A DNA stretch of 34,048 bases from positions 1 through 34,048 of the forward strand of contig CAJXKU010000003.1 of NCBI GenBank assembly GCA_913055945.1, read 5' to 3'. The DNA is from an uncultured Lentisphaerota bacterium. GTDB lineage: Bacteria > Verrucomicrobiota > Lentisphaeria > Oligosphaerales > CAJXKU01. A program made the translations under genes and the position numbers. The stretch's first letter is position 1. Every line of letters starts with the position of its first letter. Of the stretch, positions 19,384-27,224 are shown one piece after another. The notes under the pieces were generated by a model. That model was not told the origin of the DNA. It saw only the letters and a list, made by a program, of their open reading frames with translations, and did no database searches.

Positions 19384-19487
19384 GAGGGACTGCGTCCAGC
19401 TTGACGCTTACAGCATGGATACTTACGACATGCTTAATGCAATTCCTGAACGCAGTTTGACAGGCTGAACGCAGTTCTCATACGAGC
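19378..19487 (+). repeat. A-module repeat copy A2 with CTCATACGAG at both ends
   Basis: CTCATACGAGGGACTGCGTCCAGC...CTGAACGCAGTTTGACAGGCTGAACGCAGTTCTCATACGAG. Confidence 0.9.
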
Positions 19488-19580
19488 CTGACCGCTGGCC
19501 ATAGTCCAGACACCCCTTACAAGAGACCAACTGCGGCATTGACGGTAAATACTGGCTCCACGCAGTGGTCTCATACGAGC
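19477..19580 (+). repeat. C3 module plus divergent B-like segment
   Basis: CTCATACGAGCCTGACCG CTGG-CCATAGT-CCAG ACACCCC, then GAGACCAACTGCGG...CCACGCAGTGGTCTCATACGAG. Confidence 0.7.
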
Positions 19581-19691
19581 CAAACCGCCGGGCGGCGCAA
19601 CCGCCCTGACACCCCGCGGCGAGACTTTGTCTCCGGTATGTTCCGGCCTTTTTGCGGTACACCTGTCTATGCACGCCGCCCGGCGGTTTGG
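19580..19691. repeat. Long inverted repeat beginning in C4 module
   Basis: CCAAACCGCCGGGCGGCG (19580-19597) and CGCCGCCCGGCGGTTTGG (19674-19691), 18 bp perfect. Confidence 0.85.
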
Positions 19692-20016
19692 CTTTATCCC
19701 CCGTATTACACTTGACGCGGTTGCCGGCGGGTGGTACTTCACCGGATAAAACAGCATGAGCTTTCCTGTCCGTTCTTGATCGAAATCGAAATCGCTTTGC
19801 CGATATCTCTTCCTCGCACGACCTATAACCGTTTTAACCGACGTTTTTGCCTGCACGGAACTGCAGTTGATCTTGCATGGAGTCCATGTTATATTCAATA
19901 CGAGCTTTTTGCGCCCGCCTTATCCATTTTCTGTTGCGCAGTCATCGGTCGCGATGAAGTCGATACTATCGACGAAGCGAGGTTTTCCGTAAATTTCAGC
20001 TCAGGACATAACAAGA

Positions 20017-21543
20017 ATGCCTCAGAGAACATACACTCACGCACAACTCGCGCTGATTGCCCGAATTGCGCGCGAACTGGCAGATGCGCAGGAACTCCAG
20101 CGCACCCTGGGAACTGTGCTGGATTGGCTGTCCGCCGAAATCGGACTGCGCCGGGGTGTGATCACCCTGATCAACGAAGAGGGCACGGAAATCCAGGCAG
20201 ATATCACCGGAAGTGATATCCCCGAAAGTCAATCGGAGCGGATGTCCTACCAACCCGAGGAAGGCATCACCGGCAGGGTTTTCTCCTCCGGTGAACCGGT
20301 CTACCTCCCCCGCCTGGACGAGAACCAGGAATTTCTGGACCGGGCCGGGCTGCGGAAAAACCTCGATCAGTCCCGGATTGCATTTTTCTGCGTGCCGATA
20401 ACCTATCGGGAAACTGTGATCGGAACCCTTTCTGCGGACAAAGACATTGCGCAAATCACAGATCATCAGGCGGAACAATCCTTCGTTATGGAAGTTGGCC
20501 ATCTGCTGGCGCCTTTTGTACAACGCCGCCGCCTCGAAGAGCAGCTCGAGGTCTTCCAACATGCCCGTGAGCCCCAGGGCCTTTTCCGCAAACTCATCGG
20601 ACGTTCGCCACAGATTGAAGAAATACAAAGACTTGTTGTGAAAGTGGCCGATGCGAGTACAACCATCCTGATCGGAGGCGAAACCGGTACCGGCAAAGGG
20701 GTAGTGGCGGAACTTATCCACGAAATGAGCCCCCGTAAGGACCATCCCTTCCTGGAAGTGAATTGCGGAGCAATCCCGGAACACCTCGTAGAAAGCGAAC
20801 TGTTCGGTCACGAAAAAGGCGCATTCACCGGCGCCACCCACAGACGTACAGGTGTTTTAGAGCGTGCGGGAGCCGGCACCGTGTTTCTTGACGAGATCGG
20901 TGAATTGCCGCTGACCGCCCAGACCCGCCTTCTGCGCGTGCTTCAAAGCCGCGAATATGAACGGGTGGGAGGCAATGAAACCCTCCGATGCGCCGCGCGC
21001 ATTATAGCGGCGAGCAACCGGGACCTTGAACAGGCTGTCACTGACGGATCCTTCCGGTCGGATCTTTACTACAGAGTGAATGTCTTTCCCATCCATATGC
21101 CGCCGCTACGGGAGCGGGGTAAAGCAGACATTATGCTGCTGGCTGAACACTTTGCCCAGCGCTTCGCACAGGATCAGGGCAAACACATTGAACGCATGGA
21201 TACCCCTTGCATTGACATGCTTACAGCCTATCACTGGCCGGGCAACGTCCGCGAACTGGAAAACGTCATTGAGCGCGCCGTGCTTTTGACCGACGGCAGT
21301 GTCCTGCATGGTCACGACCTCCCCCCCTCTCTGCAGATGAACAGGTACACAGAGCACCAGGAATCCCACAACGATTTTAATACAAGAGTCCGCAACTATG
21401 AAATTGAACTGATTACTGAAGCCTTGAAGGAGACCAACGGTAATCAGACGAAGGCTGCGGAAAATCTGGGTATAACCAAACGCATGATTCAGTACAAAAT
21501 CAGAAACTACGGCATAAATTACCGTCGTTTCCGCCGGACCTGA
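20017..21543 (+). CDS. GAF-domain sigma-54-dependent transcriptional activator (NifA/NtrC-like)
   Basis: N-terminal GAF-like region; Walker [51 protein letters not shown]; Fis-type [30 protein letters not shown]. Confidence 0.93.
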   Translation: MPQRTYTHAQLALIARIARELADAQELQRTLGTVLDWLSAEIGLRRGVITLINEEGTEIQADITGSDIPESQSERMSYQPEEGITGRVFSSGEPVYLPRLDENQEFLDRAGLRKNLDQSRIAFFCVPITYRETVIGTLSADKDIAQITDHQAEQSFVMEVGHLLAPFVQRRRLEEQLEVFQHAREPQGLFRKLIGRSPQIEEIQRLVVKVADASTTILIGGETGTGKGVVAELIHEMSPRKDHPFLEVNCGAIPEHLVESELFGHEKGAFTGATHRRTGVLERAGAGTVFLDEIGELPLTAQTRLLRVLQSREYERVGGNETLRCAARIIAASNRDLEQAVTDGSFRSDLYYRVNVFPIHMPPLRERGKADIMLLAEHFAQRFAQDQGKHIERMDTPCIDMLTAYHWPGNVRELENVIERAVLLTDGSVLHGHDLPPSLQMNRYTEHQESHNDFNTRVRNYEIELITEALKETNGNQTKAAENLGITKRMIQYKIRNYGINYRRFRRT

Positions 21544-21763
21544 ACAGTGACTCCTGAACTCCGTCTGCTTTAAAATAGGGCGGGAGCTGTTCATTTGGTG
21601 AATCTTCGCAATTAAAAGATACAATTACGTACCGATAGAGCGCAAAAAACGATACAATCCTGAATCACGCGCCGGGCACCACGAGGCAAAACAAAGGTAC
21701 ACGAAACATCTACTGGAATCCTATCTCTCGTAAATTCCAGCACTTACATTTCGCCTACACAAC

Positions 21764-21780
21764 TTGGCATACAATGTGCT
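21764..21780 (+). promoter_or_regulatory. Candidate sigma-54 (-24/-12) promoter for glnA
   Basis: tTGGCATACAATGTGCT: TGGC...TGCT with the GG-N10-GC spacing of the sigma-54 consensus; about 90 bp upstream of glnA ATG. Confidence 0.68.
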
Positions 21781-21871
21781 TACCTACCCGGCGAGTTCTA
21801 AAAAAACTCCCTTACACACAGCAACTCTCGTAACGCAAAACCTAAAGAAAAAAACAAGGAGCAATCTCACC

Positions 21872-23284
21872 ATGACACCACAGGAATTCTTCGAGTACGC
21901 ACGCAAAAACGGCGCTGAGATGATGGACCTCAAGTTCGTCGACATGCTGGGAAGCTGGATGCATTGCAGCTACCCCATCGAAACCCTTGATGAAGATATT
22001 TTCACTGAAGGGCTGGGCTTTGACGGCTCCTCCATCCGCGGCTGGCAGGAGATTCATCAATCCGACATGACAGCCGTATGCGACCCTGACACCGCGACCA
22101 TGGACCCCTTCTTTGAGAAACCGACGGTCAGTGTTATTGCCACCATAGCTGATCCGGAAACAGGGAAGGATTACGCTAAATGCCCCCGGCACGTCGTTAA
22201 GCGCGCGGCTGAGTATATCAAGAGCGAAGGAATCGCGGACACATGTTTCGTCGGTCCGGAGCCGGAATTCTTCATCTTTGACGAAGTGCAGTACGAACAG
22301 AATCAGCATACCGGCTTCTACCGAATCGATTCCGTCGAAGGCGCATGGAACACCGCACGTTTCGAAGAACCGAACCTCGGCTATAAACCGAGCTTTAAAG
22401 GCGGCTACTTTCCGGTCAGCCCCACGGATACATATCACGACCTCCGCGGGGAGATGTCCTACGAGATGATGAAGCAGGGCATCAAGGTTGAAGCCCATCA
22501 CCACGAGGTTGCCACCGCCGGACAGGCCGAAATCGACCTCCAGTACAACGACCTTGTAACGATAGCTGACCAGTTTATGTGGTATAAGTACATTGTCAAA
22601 AACGTCGCTCGCCGCAACGGAAAGACGGTCACCTTCATGCCGAAGCCGGTCTTCGAAGACAATGGCAGCGGCATGCACACGCACCTCAGCCTGTGGAAGG
22701 ACGGCGAGAACCTTTTCGCCGGCGACGGCTACTCCGGAATGTCAAAAATGGCACTTAATGCGGTCGGCGGTCTTCTTAAACACGCTCCGGCGGTGCTGGC
22801 GTTCGGCGCCCCGACGACCAACAGTTACAGACGCCTGGTCCCCGGATTTGAGGCGCCGGTGAATCTTGCCCTTTCGGCGCGAAATCGTTCCGCCGCCATC
22901 CGAATCCCGATGTATTCCCAGAGCGAAAAAGCCAAGCGGCTGGAGTTCCGCTGTCCCGATGCAACGGCCAACGGCTACTTGGCTTGGTCGGCAATGCTCA
23001 TGGCCATGATCGACGGCATTATCAACGAAACCGATCCGGGCGAACCGCTGGATCGGAACATCTTCGAACTCTCATCGGAAGAGCTGGCCAACATTCCTAA
23101 GGTTCCGGGAAGTCTGGATGAGGCAATCAACGCCCTCGAAGAAGATCATGACTTTCTGTTACGCGGCGACGTATTTACAGAAGACCTGGTCCGTTCCTAT
23201 ATCGACTGGAAACGGGAGCAGGAGCTTCTCGAGATGGCGCTGCGGCCGCAACCTTACGAGTTCCATCTGTACTACGACTCGTAA
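21872..23284 (+). CDS. glnA: Type I glutamine synthetase
   Basis: [93 protein letters not shown] aagga upstream of ATG 21872. Confidence 0.94.
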   Translation: MTPQEFFEYARKNGAEMMDLKFVDMLGSWMHCSYPIETLDEDIFTEGLGFDGSSIRGWQEIHQSDMTAVCDPDTATMDPFFEKPTVSVIATIADPETGKDYAKCPRHVVKRAAEYIKSEGIADTCFVGPEPEFFIFDEVQYEQNQHTGFYRIDSVEGAWNTARFEEPNLGYKPSFKGGYFPVSPTDTYHDLRGEMSYEMMKQGIKVEAHHHEVATAGQAEIDLQYNDLVTIADQFMWYKYIVKNVARRNGKTVTFMPKPVFEDNGSGMHTHLSLWKDGENLFAGDGYSGMSKMALNAVGGLLKHAPAVLAFGAPTTNSYRRLVPGFEAPVNLALSARNRSAAIRIPMYSQSEKAKRLEFRCPDATANGYLAWSAMLMAMIDGIINETDPGEPLDRNIFELSSEELANIPKVPGSLDEAINALEEDHDFLLRGDVFTEDLVRSYIDWKREQELLEMALRPQPYEFHLYYDS

Positions 23285-23305
23285 GTGAATCTGTCGGCAG
23301 ACATA

Positions 23306-23386
23306 ACCAGAGAAGAGCAGGACATGAGATCTGTCCGGGACGTGCACCCTTCTCTACTGAATGTCCCCTCTTCTCTGGTTTTTTTT
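23306..23386 (+). terminator. Intrinsic terminator after glnA with extended stem
   Basis: AACCAGAGAAGAG-C-AGGACAT ... ATGTCC-C-CTCTTCTCTGGTT followed by T-run. Confidence 0.85.
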
Positions 23387-23615
23387 GTCCCCAACACTGT
23401 CCTTTGCCGAACTTCTCAGCCCCCACATCCCCTCCCGCAAGATGTTTTTCTTCAGAATTGCAGTGCCATGGTTCAAAAGGCGCAGGATTTGCACCAGGAT
23501 ATACACGACGAATATTCGAAATACGATATCCGATTTTGAGAAGATACGTAATTACGTTATAGTCTAATTACCACAGATACGTTGACAGGACTTTCCGGTA
23601 TGGAAGAATAAGGCT

Positions 23616-25511
23616 ATGATTGCAGAACAGTGTGCAAGCATCATCCGCAACCGTCTCCGCACTCCTGACCAATCACTTCAGCTATATCCCACTCGGGAGC
23701 AGAGAGGTGCATGGGAGAGCATCCCCCATGGTGTTCGCCAAGCGCATATCAGGCGTGCTGAAAAAAGACAAGGGGGCGATTGGCCACCGTTGCCGGCTAC
23801 ACTCTTTCTGGAGTTTGTACGACAGGGAAACCGCAAGAACTACGAACAGGCGCGTTTTGCCAGACGAGAAGCGCTTTGTGATCTGGTGCTCGGCGAATGT
23901 ATAGAGGCGGACGGTCGGTTCACAGATGACATCATCAACGGTGTATGGGCCGTTTGCGAGGAAACCTACTGGGGTGTTCCTGCCCACCTGGGGATGCAAA
24001 TGGCAGGGCAAGGCCTTCCCGATGCGGCTGAGCCGACCGTTGATTTGTTCGCAGCCGAGACCGGCGCTCTGCTGGCATGGACCCACTATTTGCTGGAGCA
24101 ACCCCTTGCTGACGTTTCCCCGGTTATTCCGCGCAGAATAGAGGATGAGGTCAATCACCGTATACTTACACCGCTCTTACAGCGGGACGACTTTCGATGG
24201 ATGGGGTTTCATGGCGCCCGTGTCAACAACTGGAATCCATGGATCTGCTCAAACTGGCTGACGTGTGTGTTACTACTTGAAAGGGACGAAACGAAGAGAT
24301 TAAATGCTGTACTAAAAATCCTGAGGGTCCTTGACAATTTCCTCGAATCCTATCCCACAGACGGTGGCTGTGATGAAGGGCCGCTGTACTGGGGAAAAGC
24401 CGGGGGCGCACTTTTTGACTGCCTGGAACTTTTGTACAAGAGCACAGACGGACACTTTAATCTATACGAGCACCCGCTTATTCAGGAGATCGGGCGATAT
24501 CTGTATCGGGTCCATATCGCAGATCACTATTTTGTGAACTTCGCAGATGCGCCTGCAACGTTAACGCCACCGCCAGCGGTGATGTTGGGCTACGGAAAGC
24601 GTATCGGTGACAAGCCGCTGATCCAGCTTGGCGCATGGTTTGCCCACCGGCAACGATGGACTGAAAAGGGTGTCGCCGGCAATATCGGACGCCAGCTCTA
24701 CGCGCTGTTTCATCTAAGTGAACTGAGTCAAACAAAACCACGGCAGCCGCTTGTGCGGGATACTTGGTTCCCGGAGATTCAGGTGATGGCGGCAAGAGAT
24801 CGGAGCGGCAGCAAAAAGGGCCTTTATGTCGCTGCCAAAGGAGGTCATAATGCGGAAAGCCACAACCACAATGACGTGGGTAACTTCGTGTTTTTCGTCG
24901 ACAGTAAACCGGTCATCGTTGACGCCGGCGTGGGAACGTATTCGAGGGAGACATTCAGCAACCAACGCTACGATATCTGGACCATGCAGTCAGCGTATCA
25001 TAACGTTCCTGCCGTAAACGGGATGCAGCAACAGGCAGGCGATGCTTTTGCCGCTTCGCATGTGACATATGACGCTGACGCCCACTGTGCGGCGCTTTCT
25101 ATGGATATGAGTGGCGCCTACCCGGAGAAATCGGGACTTAAAAGGTGGAACCGAACAGTAAGCATATATCGGGAAAAAGCACTCGAAATCCGCGATGATT
25201 ATGAGCTGGATCACCCCTCCGAAGATGTCTGTGTCGTATTACTTACGCCGTGTCATGTTACAGCACCTTCCTCAGGCGAAGTCCAACTGCATGAGCGACG
25301 CCTGCCCGAAAACCGCAGAAGCGGCACTGCTTTTCTATGGTACGACGCAGAGCGCTTGAGCTGTAATCTAGAACCCCTTCAGATTGAGGATGAAGCCTTG
25401 ACACGCGTATGGGGTAGCGAGATGAAGCGGATGGTATTTGCGGTCAGAAACGCTGAGAAGGCACAATTACTGAAATTTCAGCTTCGATCCGCGTTGGCGA
25501 ATCAGGGATAA
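23616..25511 (+). CDS. Heparinase II/III family protein (polysaccharide lyase-like)
   Basis: GGHNAESHNHNDVGNFVFFVDSKPVIVDAGVGTYSRETFSNQRYDIWTMQSAYHNVPAVNGMQQ. Confidence 0.85.
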   Translation: MIAEQCASIIRNRLRTPDQSLQLYPTREQRGAWESIPHGVRQAHIRRAEKRQGGDWPPLPATLFLEFVRQGNRKNYEQARFARREALCDLVLGECIEADGRFTDDIINGVWAVCEETYWGVPAHLGMQMAGQGLPDAAEPTVDLFAAETGALLAWTHYLLEQPLADVSPVIPRRIEDEVNHRILTPLLQRDDFRWMGFHGARVNNWNPWICSNWLTCVLLLERDETKRLNAVLKILRVLDNFLESYPTDGGCDEGPLYWGKAGGALFDCLELLYKSTDGHFNLYEHPLIQEIGRYLYRVHIADHYFVNFADAPATLTPPPAVMLGYGKRIGDKPLIQLGAWFAHRQRWTEKGVAGNIGRQLYALFHLSELSQTKPRQPLVRDTWFPEIQVMAARDRSGSKKGLYVAAKGGHNAESHNHNDVGNFVFFVDSKPVIVDAGVGTYSRETFSNQRYDIWTMQSAYHNVPAVNGMQQQAGDAFAASHVTYDADAHCAALSMDMSGAYPEKSGLKRWNRTVSIYREKALEIRDDYELDHPSEDVCVVLLTPCHVTAPSSGEVQLHERRLPENRRSGTAFLWYDAERLSCNLEPLQIEDEALTRVWGSEMKRMVFAVRNAEKAQLLKFQLRSALANQG

Positions 25512-25561
25512 CAGCCCCACAGGGACGGGACGATGTTCTGCCTCTTGGAAGCACAGTGCCC

Positions 25562-25685
25562 GTATGAGACTCGGCACCGCGACTGCATGAATCCAAAGCA
25601 TACTGAAGTATGAACTCTGACCAGCCGAACCCGCGCTATCGCCTCGTAGGAGTTCATGCTTCAGCATGTCTTCCGAGTCTCATAC
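25562..25685 (-). repeat. B-module (inverted homologue of 19258-19383)
   Basis: GTATGAGACTCGG ... CCGAGTCTCATAC perfect 13-bp TIRs; interior shares ATGCTGAAGCATGAACTC and GTCAGAGTTCATACT blocks with the 19 kb copy. Confidence 0.9.
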
Positions 25686-25730
25686 CCTGGTGCCTGGGCG
25701 GCTCCGCCGCCCGGCGGGTTGGCTCGTATA
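25676..25730 (-). repeat. C-module repeat copy C5
   Basis: Reverse strand TATACGAGCCAACCCGCC GGGCGGC-GGA-GCCGCCC AGGCACCAGG GTATGAG. Confidence 0.7.
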
Positions 25731-25731
25731 G

Positions 25732-25910
25732 CAGAACTCACGCTCGTACCGCGATTTTGATGACAACCTGAACGCCTTACGTAAGACCTCTGCGCGCAGG
25801 GGGGAGTCCTCCGCCGTGTTTTTACCCCCCTGTTACCGGACAGGGTTGTTCGGCTCCAGACGCCGGTTCCGCTGAGGCCGGCATTCCGTTTTCATCAAAA
25901 CCATGCGCTG
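25732..25910. repeat. Second D-like element
   Basis: CAGAACTCACGCTCGTACCGCGATTTTGATGACAACCTGAACGCC matches left end of 6952-7131; opposite end carries inverted GTTTTCATCAAAACCATG. Confidence 0.6.
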
Positions 25911-25928
25911 TGCCTGGTTATGACATTG

Positions 25929-26049
25929 ACCCTAAATTTCGCAGTTGATTTTGTGGTTGCATATGCAAGGCAGCGAGATGACGCGGTAGTTCCTACCGCG
26001 AATCGAAGCTAACGAAGCAGATGCAATCACAAAATTAACCCTTTAGGGT
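25929..26049. repeat. 121-bp near-symmetrical inverted-repeat element with central hairpin
   Basis: ACCCTAAA/TTTAGGGT termini; GTTGATTTTGTGGTTGCAT (25944-25962) vs ATGCAATCACAAAATTAAC (26021-26039); central CGCGGTAG-TTC-CTACCGCG (25982-26000). Confidence 0.85.
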
Positions 26050-26146
26050 AGAAAAACCAAACAACTAACGTTTCACCCAATGGGTGAAACGTTCTAATTA
26101 GCTAACACCTTATAAACCAATAACTTAGAGACTCTTTGGTTTTTCT
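26050..26146. repeat. Nested palindromes
   Basis: Outer AGAAAAACCAAA (26050-26061)/TTTGGTTTTTCT (26135-26146); inner perfect AACGTTTCACCCA-A-TGGGTGAAACGTT (26067-26093). Confidence 0.85.
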
Positions 26147-26242
26147 GCTGCGTATTTTAGGTTGATTGATACACCATCCCCTTAAGACCGACAGTTCTGT
26201 TTCATCCGGTCTTGACGAATGGCGAGGACATGTTATTGTAAA

Positions 26243-26278
26243 TTGTGAATTTCGTCACAGAGTGAACACTGTCACAAT
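26243..26278 (+). promoter_or_regulatory. Two tandem CRP/FNR- or Rex-like operator palindromes upstream of hydrogenase operon
   Basis: TGTGA-ATTTCG-TCACA (26244-26259) and AGTGA-ACACTG-TCACA (26261-26276), centres 17 bp apart. Confidence 0.6.
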
Positions 26279-26504
26279 GCCGCGCGGGTAGATGTTCAAC
26301 AGAGCAAAGCGATGTTGTCGTGGCCGCGGCACGGGAACAAACAAAACAGGGGCTCTAAGAAGGCGCCACGAACTGAATGTTTCAGTTGGACTTCGCCCTT
26401 CAGCGAATGAATCGGCGCTCACCATCCGCCTCCGGCATACGCTTTTCGCCGGTTCGCGGTTCTGAATTACCCCCCTTCGCCACTAACGGATAAGGAGGTT
26501 CCAG

Positions 26505-27017
26505 ATGGGAGAGGTTATAGATTTTGAACAACTCGACGAACACCAGCAGATGGAAAAAGTGGACGAAATTATCGAAGCCGAGAAAAACACGGATGGTGCG
26601 CTCATGCCGATCCTGCAACGCATGCAGCACACGTTCGGTTTCCTGCCGGAACCTGCTTTGAAAAGAGTTGCCAAGCAGCTCAACAAGTCCTATAGCGAGA
26701 TCGTGGGTGTCGTGGGCTTTTACTCTCTCTTTTCCACTACCCCGCGCGGCAAACACACGATCCAGGTCTGCCTGGGAACGGCCTGTTATGTACGTGGCGG
26801 AAAATCCATCCTGGAGGCGATCTCAGAATACCTCGGTATCGGGGTGGGCGAAACCACCGAAGACCGAATGTTCACCCTGGAAGTGGCACGCTGTTTCGGC
26901 GCCTGCGGGCTCGCACCGGCGATCACGGTCGATGACAACGTCCATCACCGCGTAAAGTCGACGAATATACCCGAAATCCTTGAACGTTACCGTGAGGAGG
27001 AAGAGGAGGATACATGA
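26505..27017 (+). CDS. hydC: NuoE-like [2Fe-2S] subunit of electron-bifurcating hydrogenase
   Basis: CLGTACYVRGG ... CFGACGLAPAITVDDNVHHRV; first gene of operon. Confidence 0.9.
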   Translation: MGEVIDFEQLDEHQQMEKVDEIIEAEKNTDGALMPILQRMQHTFGFLPEPALKRVAKQLNKSYSEIVGVVGFYSLFSTTPRGKHTIQVCLGTACYVRGGKSILEAISEYLGIGVGETTEDRMFTLEVARCFGACGLAPAITVDDNVHHRVKSTNIPEILERYREEEEEDT

Positions 27018-27184
27018 CACTTTTCAGTTTACAGGTCTTCCCTCACGGGTGGCTTCATACCCCCCGCACTTGCGGCGTCTTTTTGTATAGGGACAATTCA
27101 GGCAGTCAAGTGTTAGAAGAAATCCAGCTCAGCGTTGCAGAATCTCACACGTGCACTGTGTCAATGAGTGAGTGTGCAGATTGA
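27014..27184 (+). CDS. Candidate small ORF between hydC and hydB (56 aa)
   Basis: ATGA overlap with hydC stop, GAGGAGGA upstream; MTLFSLQVFPHGWLHTPRTCGVFLYRDNSGSQVLEEIQLSVAESHTCTVSMSECAD. Confidence 0.35.
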   Translation: MTLFSLQVFPHGWLHTPRTCGVFLYRDNSGSQVLEEIQLSVAESHTCTVSMSECAD

Positions 27185-27224
27185 ACATCAATCCGAAACA
27201 AACAACCAACGAAGGTCGTCAGTT

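Noticed and set aside
19196-19700. Possible CRISPR array
   Set aside because: Repeated units are 45-130 bp modules with conserved interiors in alternating types; there is no regular short repeat/unique spacer pattern and no cas gene.
21842-22684. 280-aa minus-strand ORF opposite glnA (and similar antisense ORFs such as 4031..4894, 19996..20841, 32847..33449)
   Set aside because: Antisense shadows of well-supported genes with no recognisable domains.
27168-27224. N-terminal extension of HydB (MSVQIEHQSETNNQRRSSV)
   Set aside because: Uses GTG 27168 without a good RBS and overlaps the small upstream ORF; ATG 27225 gives the normal HydB-like N-terminus.
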